From Variovorax sp. HW608 (lineage in GTDB: Bacteria; Pseudomonadota; Gammaproteobacteria; Burkholderiales; Burkholderiaceae_C), in contig NZ_LT607803.1 in assembly GCF_900090195.1 (NCBI RefSeq), positions 3,348,001-3,412,000 of the forward strand: 64,000 nucleotides of DNA, read 5' to 3'. The notes below the pieces were generated by a model that made no database searches, was not told the origin of the DNA, and saw only the letters and a program-made list of their open reading frames with translations. Positions within the stretch are counted from its first letter, which is position 1; every line of letters starts with the position of its first letter. Made by a program: the position numbers and the translations under genes. This document shows positions 1 through 8,140 of this stretch, piece by piece.

Positions 1-207
1 GAAACCTACGAGGTGTGCCTGACGAACAAGCTGGCCGGCACCGGGCACGCCGACACGCTTGCGGTCTACCGAAAGCTTCGCACGTCGAACCCGGCGCCGT
101 ACGCCGCGTACCTGAAGACTCCCGAACTGGCCGTTCTCAGCGCGTCGCCCGAACTCTTCCTCGCCGTCACGCCGGACCTTCAGGGTCAGAAAGAAGGCCC
201 GAAATGA
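1..207 (+). pseudogene. Fragment of a chorismate-binding enzyme (PabB/ADC-synthase-like)
   Basis: The frame is open from the window edge to a TGA at 205-207. It reads like the middle of the chorismate-binding domain of aminodeoxychorismate or anthranilate synthases: YEVCLTNKL near the start, then NPAPYAAYL and LSASPELFL. In the intact family roughly 200 more residues with the catalytic Glu and Lys motifs follow SPExFL. Here the similarity stops near position 168 and a short unrelated tail (TPDLQGQKEGPK) runs to the stop. The protein is therefore 3' truncated, and its 5' part lies outside the window. The stop overlaps the ATG of the next gene (ATGA), so the tail may be the end of another upstream gene fused by a deletion. 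Family recognition is good. The exact enzyme is uncertain. Confidence 0.6.
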
Positions 208-291
208 ACCTACAAAATGCGCTGAACGGCGGACTGCTTTGTGCGACCATCATGGCCGTTGCGATGCCGGCTTACGCAGCAAGTGGATTTA

Positions 292-1220
292 GAACTTATC
301 CGTAATTAGGTAAACTGTCGATCCGAGCCGCATTGGGCGCGGCGCTGGATTGAAATCTTGGCGAAACGTGTTGAGTCGTGGGTGGTGACCGATGAGTTCT
401 GGCAGCGGGTGGAGCCGCTGATTCCCGCGCGCTCGGCGGCAGACAAGGTCTACGTGCGCAAGCCAGGGGCCGGTCGACCAGCCAAGCCGGCTCGACTGGT
501 GTTCGAGGCAATCGTCTACGTGCTGCGCACGGGCTGCCAGTGGAAGGCGCTGCCCAAGGAGCGCTTCGGCAGCGCGAGCGCCATCCACAAGCGATTCCTT
601 GAGTGGGAAGCCGCGGGATTCTTCGAAGCTCTGTGGAAGGCGGGCTTGGCCGAGTACGACCAGATGCAGGGCATTGCCTGGCGCTGGCAGAGTGTGGACG
701 GCGCGATGATGAAGGCGCCGCTGGCACAGCAAGCCGTCGGCCGCAACCCGACGGATCGGGGGAAAAAAGGGCAGCAAGCGCCACCTGTTGGTGGACGGCC
801 GTGGCGTCCCGTTGTCGCTCGTCGTGACCGGGGCCAACGTCCATGACTGCAAGCGCCTTGACGATGTGCTCAGCACCATCGTCGTCAAGCGCAAGGATCC
901 GCCACATCGGCGAAACAAGCATCTGTGCGCCGACGCGGGCTACCGCGGAGCCGAGCACCGTCGCACTATCGAGGACCACGGCTACATCCCTCACGTCGTT
1001 GGTCGACGCACCGAAGCCGATATCAAGCATCGCGATCCGAACAAGAAAGCCCGCCGCTGGGTCGTCGAGGTCTGCCATAGCTGGTTCAACCGCTTCCGCA
1101 AGCTTCTCGTGCGCTACGAGAAACTCGAGCGCAGCTTTGTCGCGCTCAACCATCTCGCCGCCGCCATCATCGCCTTCCGCAAAGTGCCTGCCGACGTCAA
1201 CATAATTTACGGATAAGCTC
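292..1220 (+). mobile_element. IS5-family (IS427-group-like) insertion sequence
   Basis: The element is 929 bp. Its terminal inverted repeats read GAACTTATCCGTAA on the left (292-305) and, in reverse complement, GAGCTTATCCGTAA on the right (1207-1220). The flanks carry a 3-bp direct repeat TTA (289-291 and 1221-1223), fitting the TNA target preference I recall for the IS427 group. Removing 292-1223 leaves one TTA and restores the host reading frame across the junction. Both ends and both transposase ORFs are intact, so the copy may still be mobile. Confidence 0.92.
358..1216 (+). CDS. IS5/IS427-type transposase, two ORFs joined by a frameshift
   Basis: This is a DDE transposase expressed from two overlapping frames. 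ORF A (358-846, TTG start) contains the N-terminal domain found in IS427-type transposases (EFWQRVEPLIP, RTGCQWKALP) and the first catalytic region VDGAMMKAP. ORF B (open before its first ATG at 788, ends 1216) carries VVTGANVHD, CADAGYRG (second Asp region) and the C-terminal WVVEVCHSWFNRF. The frames meet at a run of five G, six A and three G (758-771). Reading GKKGSKRH across it needs a +1 (or -2) shift, as is usual for this group. The length of the fused product, about 285 residues, is normal. This could be programmed frameshifting or a simple indel; the slippery run favours the first. Confidence 0.88.
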
Positions 1221-2149
1221 TTAGCTCGGTTCTATGCAAACGTGAGTACACCGAGCCGGAAGCCAATGCAATCGTAAGCGCTGTCTTTGAGGAAAAGTAC
1301 CAGCGGCTGCTTAAGGAAAAGTCCGAGCGCCTGGCGGCCACCGGAGCACTGCCGAAGTCCTTTGTTGAACGAAACGTTGGGCTTAAGTTCGTTGTTTGTG
1401 ACAACCCCGGCACCTTCGATTCCTTGTCCGTCTACGGCACTGGAGTCGTGTTTGGTATTCAAATGATTGGCTTACTGATGGGCCAATCGCGCGCAATTGT
1501 CGCGGGTGCGACCCTCAACCCGAAAGACCAGATGGCCCTACATCGGGGATTGATGCAGCAGTTCATCACTCAGGGTGCCAAGCTCAGCATCAACCCGATC
1601 CAGCAGGTACAAAAAGATGCGCTGGAGAGCGGCGTGGAGGCATCGCGGTACGACGGGCTGCTGGCCGATCCTGACTTCAAGAAGCGTGAACAGAATTTGT
1701 TCCTGGTTGCACTTAATTTTCTTAGCCTCCACGAGCGCTGCCATTTCGGTCTAGACCACGGCTCGAAGATCGATTCGATTCTTAAGCAACCCGTCGCTAG
1801 CCAAGCCATCGCCAGGCACAAGCTTGAGCTCGACGCCGACAAATGCGCCATGGACATCATCAATGCGGACGAGGAGGGATTCGCAGCCTCCCCGATTTCG
1901 TATTTCGGTTTGCTGATGACGGTCACGACCCAGGTGATCGTCTCTTACGCATCGCCCGAGTCTTCATCTCATCCGTCTACCCGCACCCGTTTGGCCGAAG
2001 CACAGACGCGGGTACTCCAATTCGTTTCTGCGAAGCAGGGGCCCGGCACCGAGAAGTACAAGGGCACGATCGAGGGGGTCGGCGCCTACATGGCCGACAT
2101 GATCGACTTCGCCGATGCGAATCGGGCGCCGCGGTCCAAGGAGCGCTGA

Positions 2150-2740
2150 CAGTGCCCAAGACCCGGCCGTCGGCAATCCTTCGACGATCAGGGTGGACAC
2201 GAAGCCGAGGCCGGAGCAGATACCCACGAGAACGAAAGGGCGAGGGACGATGGGCGCGGCGACCCGGAAGCACTGGGCAACGTAGCTGCCCAAGAAGACA
2301 GCGGACCCCGCAGGCGGATAACGACCGGGGGGCGACCTTGCAGACCGTGGGCAAGACGGCGCAGGAGCGGGTGCTGAAACTGGTGCAGCAGAGGTTCCAA
2401 CTGCACAAGGCGGAAGAAGGCGCACTGCACGAACTGATTCTTCTGAAACCTGAGTCGGGGGGCCAACGTGGAGCCGTGGGAGCACGCGGAGGAAACAGCG
2501 CTCGAAGCGGAGTTTCGCCGACTCAAAGGGGACCTGATCGACGACTGGAGGAGCAATCCCGGTTCATTGTGACCTTGGGTGCAGTTGTAAGCCCCGGCGA
2601 TCCCATAGTTGCTCAGATCTTGAGTTCCGTGGAACAAGCGTATCGCCGTCAACTGGCACCAACCAGCCAAAGACTTCTCGCAGTCTCCGGCAGATCATGC
2701 ATGCGCCTGACGAAGTCCTGTCAGACGCCACGCCCAAAAC
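2150..2740. other. About 590 bp without a recognisable gene
   Basis: Open frames run through this stretch on both strands but none has a plausible start, a known motif or consistent coding character. A plus-strand stretch near 2335-2450 (TAQERVLKLVQQRF) and a hydrophobic minus-strand stretch near 2165-2310 could be decayed gene remnants. It lies on the 3' side of the tRNA-Arg gene, where integrated elements commonly leave debris. I assign nothing. Confidence 0.4.
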
Positions 2741-2774
2741 AAAAAATCCGGAAGAGCCAAAACTCTTCCGGATT
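2741..2774 (-). terminator. Rho-independent terminator after tRNA-Arg
   Basis: A perfect 12-bp stem (2745-2756 paired with 2763-2774, core TCCGGAAGAG) with a 6-nt loop is followed on the minus strand by a run of six T (2746-2741). It lies 12 bp beyond the tRNA 3' end and ends that transcript. Confidence 0.85.
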
Positions 2775-2785
2775 CCTTATGTATC

Positions 2786-2860
2786 TGGTCCCGCCGCCAG
2801 GAATCGAACCTGGATCTCAGCCTTCGGAGGGCCGAATTCTATCCGTTGAAATACAGCGAG
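2786..2860 (-). tRNA. tRNA-Arg (anticodon CCG)
   Basis: The 75-nt minus-strand sequence folds as a cloverleaf. The acceptor stem CTCGCTG pairs with CGGCGGG with three G-T wobbles. The D arm contains AACGGATA. The anticodon stem CGGCC/GGCTG closes the loop CTCCGAA with anticodon CCG. The T arm is CCAGG-TTCGATT-CCTGG, and CCA is encoded. CCG reads CGG codons. The 3' end faces the decayed region at 1-2740, the usual orientation for island integration into a tRNA gene, but no integrase or duplicated tRNA 3' end was seen. Confidence 0.9.
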
Positions 2861-2903
2861 GATCTGGGCTCCGACGTGGTCGGAAGACCGACATTATCGC
2901 CTA

Positions 2904-3533
2904 TCAGCCGCAGCTTGGCTCGGGCTTCCCGAAACCCAGCCCCGCGAGGTAGACGCGGAAGGTGCGGCGCCCGGTCTCGACGAGGTCGAAGGCCTCGGGG
3001 TCGAGCAGCCAGTTCTTGATCAGCCCGTCGATCAGCGCGTGCAGGCCGCTGGCCGCGTCGGCGGCCGGGATGGGCAGCTTGATGCGCGAGCGGCGGGCCT
3101 CGGCGACCATGGCTTTCTCGAAGTCGACCACGCATTCGTTGCGCGCGTCCAGGTGGCGGCGGTGCACCGACTGCATGTCGTGCGTGTATTCGACCTTGTG
3201 GGTCGCGACCTCGAACACGCGGCGCATCTGGGGGTCGGTGGTCACGAGCTGGAGGGCCTCGACCATCATGCGTTCGACGCCCTCCATCGAACCATCTTTT
3301 GCAACCTGTTGCACGGCGGCCTCCAACGGCAGCGTGACACGGTCCATCATGGCGTTGAAGAGATCCGCCTTGTCCTTGAAGTGCCAGTAGATGGCGCCGC
3401 GCGTGGCACCGGCCTGCTGGGCGATCTGCTGCAGCGTGGTCTGCGATACGCCCTGCGACTGGAACAGCACCTCGGCCGCGTCGAGCAGGCGCTGGCGGGT
3501 CTCCTGGGCTTCTTCCTTTGTGCGTCTCACCAT
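2904..3533 (-). CDS. acrR: TetR/AcrR-family repressor of the RND efflux operon
   Basis: This 209-residue protein has an N-terminal TetR helix-turn-helix (about residues 15-60, with TLQQIAQQAGATRGAIYWHF) typical of AcrR, TtgR and BpeR, and a larger ligand-binding C-terminal domain. Members of this group bind an operator between their own gene and the divergent efflux operon and are released by hydrophobic drugs. Here it is divergent from the acrA-like gene, and an AcrR-like palindrome lies in the 166-bp gap. Start at 3533 (MVRRTKEEAQ) matches the family N-terminus. The symbol is given by analogy; bpeR or ttgR would be equally fair. Confidence 0.88.
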   Translation of the reverse strand: MVRRTKEEAQETRQRLLDAAEVLFQSQGVSQTTLQQIAQQAGATRGAIYWHFKDKADLFNAMMDRVTLPLEAAVQQVAKDGSMEGVERMMVEALQLVTTDPQMRRVFEVATHKVEYTHDMQSVHRRHLDARNECVVDFEKAMVAEARRSRIKLPIPAADAASGLHALIDGLIKNWLLDPEAFDLVETGRRTFRVYLAGLGFGKPEPSCG

Positions 3534-3581
3534 TTTTGGCTCCCGTTTCTAAAATCGCCCCTCGCGCGTAAAGGCTGTCAC

Positions 3582-3603
3582 TATACATGCACGAATGTAT
3601 GTA
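3582..3603. promoter_or_regulatory. AcrR-type operator
   Basis: Arms TATACAT (3582-3588) and ATGTATGTA (3595-3603) form an imperfect palindrome with a central GCACGA. The right arm is identical to that of the 24-bp E. coli AcrR site as I remember it, and the left arm keeps ATACAT. Its place between the divergent repressor and efflux genes suggests that one dimer pair controls both promoters. Confidence 0.75.
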
Positions 3604-3699
3604 AACTAGCGCCCTTTCCCGGATAGCCAACTTCGCCGTGTTGCTTTAGGCCCGCGCGCGAACCAGCGCTGTCCCCCGTCCTCGATACAAAGGATTCGC

Positions 3700-4971
3700 A
3701 TGCCCAACCTGCATGTTTCGCGCCCCTTTTTGTTTTCGCCGCGCCTGGCGGGCGCTGTCGCCGCCACCGCCGTGCTGCTGACGCTCGCGGCCTGCGGCAA
3801 GGGCGAAGCCCCCGCAGCCGGCGGCCATGGCGGTGCGGCACCGCCGCCGCCTGAAGTGGGCGTGGTGGTCGCGACGCCGACCAGCGTTGGCCTGGTGACC
3901 GAGCTGCCTGGACGGCTGGAGGCCTCGCGCGTCTCGGAGGTGCGCGCCCGTGCGGCCGGCATCATGATGGAGCGGGTCTTCAAGGAAGGCAGCGACGTGA
4001 AGGCCGGCCAGCTGCTGTTCCGCATCGACCCGGCGCCCTATGCCGCCGCCGCGCGCAGCGCCGAAGCCAGCCTCACGCGGGCCGAAGCGAATGCCGTGCA
4101 GGCCAAGGCGCTGGCCGAGCGCTACAAGCCGCTGGTGGCGGCCAATGCGGTCAGCAAGCAGGAATACGACAACGCGGTCGCCGCGCAGAAGACGGCCGAG
4201 GCCGACGTGGGCGTGAGCCGCGCGGCGCTGACGACGGCCAAGATCAACCTGGGCTACGCGCAGGTGACGGCGCCGATTTCGGGCCGCATCGGCCGCGCGT
4301 TGGTCACCGAAGGTGCACTGGTGGGCCAGGGCGAAACGACGCAGCTCGCGGTGATCCAGCAGATCGACCCGATCTACGTGAACTTCACGCAGTCGGCCAC
4401 CGACGTGATGCGCCTGCGCCGCCAGATGGAGGCCGGCCAGTTCAAGCGCGCCGAAGGCCCGAACGCGGCCAGCGTGCGCGTGGTGCTCGAAGACGGCAGC
4501 GAATACCCCCTGCCCGGCCGGCTGCTGTTCTCCGACCTGACGGTGGATTCGACCACCGGCCAGGTCACGCTGCGCGCCGAGGTGCCGAACCCGAACAAGA
4601 ACCTGCTGCCGGGCCTGTACGTGCGGGTGCGCGTGGAGCAGGCGCAGGCCTCCGACGCGATCACGCTGCCGCAGCAGGCGGTGACGCGCACGCAGCAGGG
4701 CGACACGGTCACGGTGGTGGCCGATGACGGCAAGCTCAACAAACGCACCGTCAAGATCAGCGCCGCGCAGGACAACCAGTGGGTGGTGATCGACGGCCTG
4801 AAGGCCGGCGAGAAGGTGATGGTCGACGGCTTCCAGAAGATGCAGATGATGCCGCCCGGCACGCCGGTGAAGGCGGTGCCGTGGAAGCCCGCAGGCGCAG
4901 CGTCGCCGGCTGCCCAGGCGGCCGCGGCAGCCGATCCGGCGCCTGCCGACGACAAGAAGAAGAAAGAGTAA
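3700..4971 (+). CDS. acrA: RND efflux periplasmic adaptor lipoprotein (AcrA/MexA/BpeA type)
   Basis: This 423-residue membrane-fusion protein links the inner-membrane pump to the outer-membrane channel. A signal peptide ends in a lipobox (LTLAAC, Cys at about residue 31), so the mature protein is lipid-anchored. Then come the split biotinyl-lipoyl domain (EVRARAAGIM, GQLLFRIDP), an alpha-helical hairpin (about residues 105-165), the second lipoyl half (APISGRIGRA) and the beta-barrel and membrane-proximal domains (LLPGLYVRVRVE, LPQQAVTR). An A-rich purine stretch (AAAGGA) precedes the ATG. It is the first gene of a three-gene operon; 13 bp separate it from the pump gene. Confidence 0.93.
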   Translation: MPNLHVSRPFLFSPRLAGAVAATAVLLTLAACGKGEAPAAGGHGGAAPPPPEVGVVVATPTSVGLVTELPGRLEASRVSEVRARAAGIMMERVFKEGSDVKAGQLLFRIDPAPYAAAARSAEASLTRAEANAVQAKALAERYKPLVAANAVSKQEYDNAVAAQKTAEADVGVSRAALTTAKINLGYAQVTAPISGRIGRALVTEGALVGQGETTQLAVIQQIDPIYVNFTQSATDVMRLRRQMEAGQFKRAEGPNAASVRVVLEDGSEYPLPGRLLFSDLTVDSTTGQVTLRAEVPNPNKNLLPGLYVRVRVEQAQASDAITLPQQAVTRTQQGDTVTVVADDGKLNKRTVKISAAQDNQWVVIDGLKAGEKVMVDGFQKMQMMPPGTPVKAVPWKPAGAASPAAQAAAAADPAPADDKKKKE

Positions 4972-4984
4972 GGAGCCCGCCCGC

Positions 4985-7900
4985 ATGGCCAAGTTCTTTA
5001 TCGATCGACCGATCTTTGCGTGGGTGATCGCGCTGTTCATCATCGTGATGGGCAGCGTGGCGATCACGCAGCTCCCGATCTCGCAATACCCGCCCGTGGC
5101 GCCGCCCGCGATCGTGGTCACCACCGCCTACCCCGGCGCGTCGGCACAGACGCTGGAAGACAGCGTGCTGTCGGTGATCGAGCGCGAAATGAACGGCTCG
5201 CCCGGCCTCATCTACATGGAGTCGGTCGCGCAGGCGGACGGCACCGGCACGATCACGATCACCTTCGAGACCGGCACCAACCCCGACCTCGCGCAGGTGG
5301 ACGTGCAGAACCGGCTGTCGCGCGCCACGCCGCGCCTGCCCGCGGCGGTGACGCAGCAGGGTGTGCGCGTCGACAAGTCGCGCAACAACTTCCTGTTGTT
5401 CACGATGCTCTCGTCGGACAACCCGGCCTACGACACGATCGCGCTGGGCGACTACGCCTCGCGCAACGTGGTGCCCGAACTGCAGCGCATCTCCGGCGTC
5501 GGCCAGGCGCAGCTGTTCGGCACCGAGCGCTCGATGCGTGTGTGGATCGATCCGGCCAAGCTGCAGGGCTACAACCTGTCGGCGGCCGACGTGAACAACG
5601 CGATCAAGGCGCAGAACGCGCAGGTGTCGTCGGGCGTGATCGGCGACCTGCCGAACGTGCCGGGGCAGGCGATCTCGGCCACGGTGGTGGTCAACGGCCA
5701 GCTCTCGAACGTCGAGCAGTTCCGCAACATCGTGCTGCGCGCGAATACCGACGGCTCGTCGGTGCGGCTGCGCGACGTGGCGCGCATCGAGCTGGGCGGC
5801 CAGGCCTATGCGACGTCGGCGCGCCTCAACGGCCAGTCCGCCGTGGGTATCGGCGTGCAGCTCGCACCGGGCGGCAACGCGCTGGACTCGGCCAAGCTGA
5901 TCCGCGCCAAGATGGACGAGCTCTCCAAGTTCTTCCCGCAGGGCGTGAAGTGGACCATTCCCTACGACAGCTCGCGCTTCGTGAGCATCTCCATCAAGGA
6001 AGTGGTGAAGACGCTGTTCGAGGCGATCGCGCTGGTGTTCCTGGTGATGTTCCTGTTCCTGCAGAACTGGCGCTACACGATCATCCCGACGATCGTGGTG
6101 CCGATCTCGCTGCTGGGCACCTTCGCCATTCTGCTGGCGCTGGGCTTCTCGATCAACGTGCTGACGATGTTCGGCATGGTGCTGGTGATCGGTATCGTGG
6201 TGGACGACGCGATCGTGGTGGTCGAGAACGTCGAGCGGATCATGAGCGAGGAAGGTCTTCCGCCGCTCGAAGCCGCGCGCAAGGCGATGAAGCAGATCTC
6301 GGGCGCGATCATCGGCGTGACGGTGGTGCTGGTGTCGGTGTTCGTGCCGCTGGCCTTCTTCGCGGGCTCGACCGGCAACATCTACCGCCAGTTCTCGGCG
6401 GTGATGGTGGCGTCGATCGGCTTCTCGGCCTTCATGGCGCTGTCGCTCACGCCGGCGCTGTGCGCGACCTTGCTCAAGCCCGTCGAGGCGGGGCATCACC
6501 ACGAGAAGACCGGCTTCTTCGGCTGGTTCAACCGCGGCTTCACGCGCACGGCCAAGGGCTATGAAGGCCTGGTGGCGCGCATCCTCAAGCGCGCGGCGCG
6601 CTATCTGATCATCTACGCGGCGATCATCGGCGCGGTGGCGCTCGTCTACAGCCGCCTGCCCACCTCCTTCCTGCCGCAGGAAGACCAGGGCTACATCATC
6701 GTGAACGTGCAGCTCCCGCCGGGCGCGACCCAGGAGCGCATGCTGTCGGTGATGGGGAGCGTCGAGGACTACGTGCTCAAGCAGCCGGAAGTGGAGAACA
6801 TGGTCGCCGTGCTGGGCTTCAGCTTCTCGGGCCAGGGGCAGAACGCGGGCCTCGCCTTCGTGACGCTCAAGGACTGGGAGCAGCGCAAGGACCCGCAGCA
6901 CTCGGCCGATGCGGTGGCGGGCCGCGCCTTCGGGGCGCTCTCCAGCATCCGCGATGCCTTCATCTACCCGCTCAGCCCGCCGCCGATTCCTGAACTCGGC
7001 AACGCGAGCGGCTTCAGCTTCCGCCTGCAGGACCGCTCGGGCGCGGGGCACGAGGCGCTGATCAACGCGCGCAACCAGATGCTGGGCATGGCGAGCAAGA
7101 GCCCGCTGCTCACGCAGGTGCGGCCGGACGGCCTCGAAGACGCGCCGCAGCTGCAGATCGACATCGACCGCGACAAGGCGAACGCGCTGGGCGTGACCTT
7201 CGATGCGATCAACACGACGCTGTCGACGGCGCTGGGTTCGTCCTACGTCAACGACTTCCCGAATCGGGGCCGCCTGCAGCGCGTGGTGGTGCAGGCCGAT
7301 GCGCCGGCCCGGATGCAGCCGGAAGACCTGCTGCGGCTCAACGCGAGCAACACCAAGGGCGTGCCGGTGCCGCTGTCGGCCTTCGCGAGCACGCGCTGGG
7401 TCACGGGCGCGCAGCAGACGGTGCGCTACAACGGCTATCCGGCGGCGCGCATCTCGGGCTCGGCCGCACCGGGCTACAGCTCGGGCGCCGCGATGGCCGA
7501 GATGGAGAAGATGGCGGCGCAGCTGCCGGCAGGCTTCGGCTTCGAATGGACCGGCCAGTCGCGCGAGGAAAAGCTCGCGGGTTCGCAGGCCATCATCCTG
7601 TACGGCTTCGCGATCCTGGCGGTGTTCCTGTGCCTGGCGGCGCTGTACGAGAGCTGGACGATTCCGCTGTCGGTGATCATGGTGGTGCCGCTGGGCGTGC
7701 TCGGCGTGCTGCTGGCGACGCTGATCCGATCCCTCTCGAACGACGTGTACTTCCAGGTGGGCCTGATCACGATCATCGGCCTGTCGGCGAAGAACGCGAT
7801 TCTGATCATCGAGTTCGCGAAGGACCTGCAGGCGCAGGGCAAGGGCGTGATCGAGTCGGCGCTGGCCGCGGCGCACCTGCGGTTCCGCCCGATCATCATG

Positions 7901-8140
7901 ACCTCGCTGGCCTTCGGCCTCGGCGTGGTGCCGCTGGCGCTGGCCAGCGGAGCGGGCTCGGCGAGCCAGCGCGCGATCGGCACCGGCGTGCTCGGCGGCA
8001 TGCTGACCGGCACGGCGCTGGCCGTGATCTTCGTGCCGGTGTTCTTCGTGGTGGTTCGCACGCTCTTCAAGGGCAGCGAACGCCAGCACCTGGCAGACAA
8101 GCGCCACGCCGAGGCGGCAGGCATCGAGGAAGCAACATGA
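4985..8140 (+). CDS. acrB: RND multidrug efflux pump, HAE1 family (AcrB/MexB/BpeB type)
   Basis: This 1051-residue inner-membrane proton antiporter has the normal length for AcrB. The N-terminus MAKFFIDRPIFAWVIA is diagnostic. TM4 carries the proton-relay pair in GIVVDDAIVVVENVER, and TM10 carries the matching Lys in GLSAKNAILIIEFAKDL. Two large periplasmic porter loops lie between TM1/TM2 and TM7/TM8. A GGAG ribosome site stands upstream. The end overlaps the next gene by ATGA, so the two are translationally coupled. It is expected to export hydrophobic antibiotics, dyes, detergents and solvents; the substrate range cannot be read from sequence. Confidence 0.95.
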   Translation: MAKFFIDRPIFAWVIALFIIVMGSVAITQLPISQYPPVAPPAIVVTTAYPGASAQTLEDSVLSVIEREMNGSPGLIYMESVAQADGTGTITITFETGTNPDLAQVDVQNRLSRATPRLPAAVTQQGVRVDKSRNNFLLFTMLSSDNPAYDTIALGDYASRNVVPELQRISGVGQAQLFGTERSMRVWIDPAKLQGYNLSAADVNNAIKAQNAQVSSGVIGDLPNVPGQAISATVVVNGQLSNVEQFRNIVLRANTDGSSVRLRDVARIELGGQAYATSARLNGQSAVGIGVQLAPGGNALDSAKLIRAKMDELSKFFPQGVKWTIPYDSSRFVSISIKEVVKTLFEAIALVFLVMFLFLQNWRYTIIPTIVVPISLLGTFAILLALGFSINVLTMFGMVLVIGIVVDDAIVVVENVERIMSEEGLPPLEAARKAMKQISGAIIGVTVVLVSVFVPLAFFAGSTGNIYRQFSAVMVASIGFSAFMALSLTPALCATLLKPVEAGHHHEKTGFFGWFNRGFTRTAKGYEGLVARILKRAARYLIIYAAIIGAVALVYSRLPTSFLPQEDQGYIIVNVQLPPGATQERMLSVMGSVEDYVLKQPEVENMVAVLGFSFSGQGQNAGLAFVTLKDWEQRKDPQHSADAVAGRAFGALSSIRDAFIYPLSPPPIPELGNASGFSFRLQDRSGAGHEALINARNQMLGMASKSPLLTQVRPDGLEDAPQLQIDIDRDKANALGVTFDAINTTLSTALGSSYVNDFPNRGRLQRVVVQADAPARMQPEDLLRLNASNTKGVPVPLSAFASTRWVTGAQQTVRYNGYPAARISGSAAPGYSSGAAMAEMEKMAAQLPAGFGFEWTGQSREEKLAGSQAIILYGFAILAVFLCLAALYESWTIPLSVIMVVPLGVLGVLLATLIRSLSNDVYFQVGLITIIGLSAKNAILIIEFAKDLQAQGKGVIESALAAAHLRFRPIIMTSLAFGLGVVPLALASGAGSASQRAIGTGVLGGMLTGTALAVIFVPVFFVVVRTLFKGSERQHLADKRHAEAAGIEEAT

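Larger units (their letters stand above)
204..2149 (+). pseudogene. Exported HExxH metallopeptidase-like gene split by an IS element
   Basis: The 5' piece (204-291) encodes a signal peptide ending MPAYAA. The 3' piece (1224-2149) continues in frame once the IS and one copy of the TTA duplication are removed, giving a 337-residue protein. The 3' part carries HERCH (1730-1744), a HExxH zinc motif, followed about 30 residues later by ELDADKCA, the Glu-xx-Asp type third-ligand region of gluzincins. Near the C-terminus is SHPSTRTRL, resembling the HPS-T-R stretch of M48-type peptidases. A periplasmic or lipoprotein-like zinc peptidase is the best guess. As it stands the long downstream ORF (from 1424) has no signal peptide. 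The region looks lower in GC than the rest of the window, which suggests acquired DNA. Confidence 0.65.

Noticed and set aside
1843..2952. 369-codon plus-strand frame through the region before the tRNA
   Set aside because: It starts inside the metallopeptidase gene in another frame and reads through the terminator and the tRNA on the opposite strand. No part gives a convincing protein.
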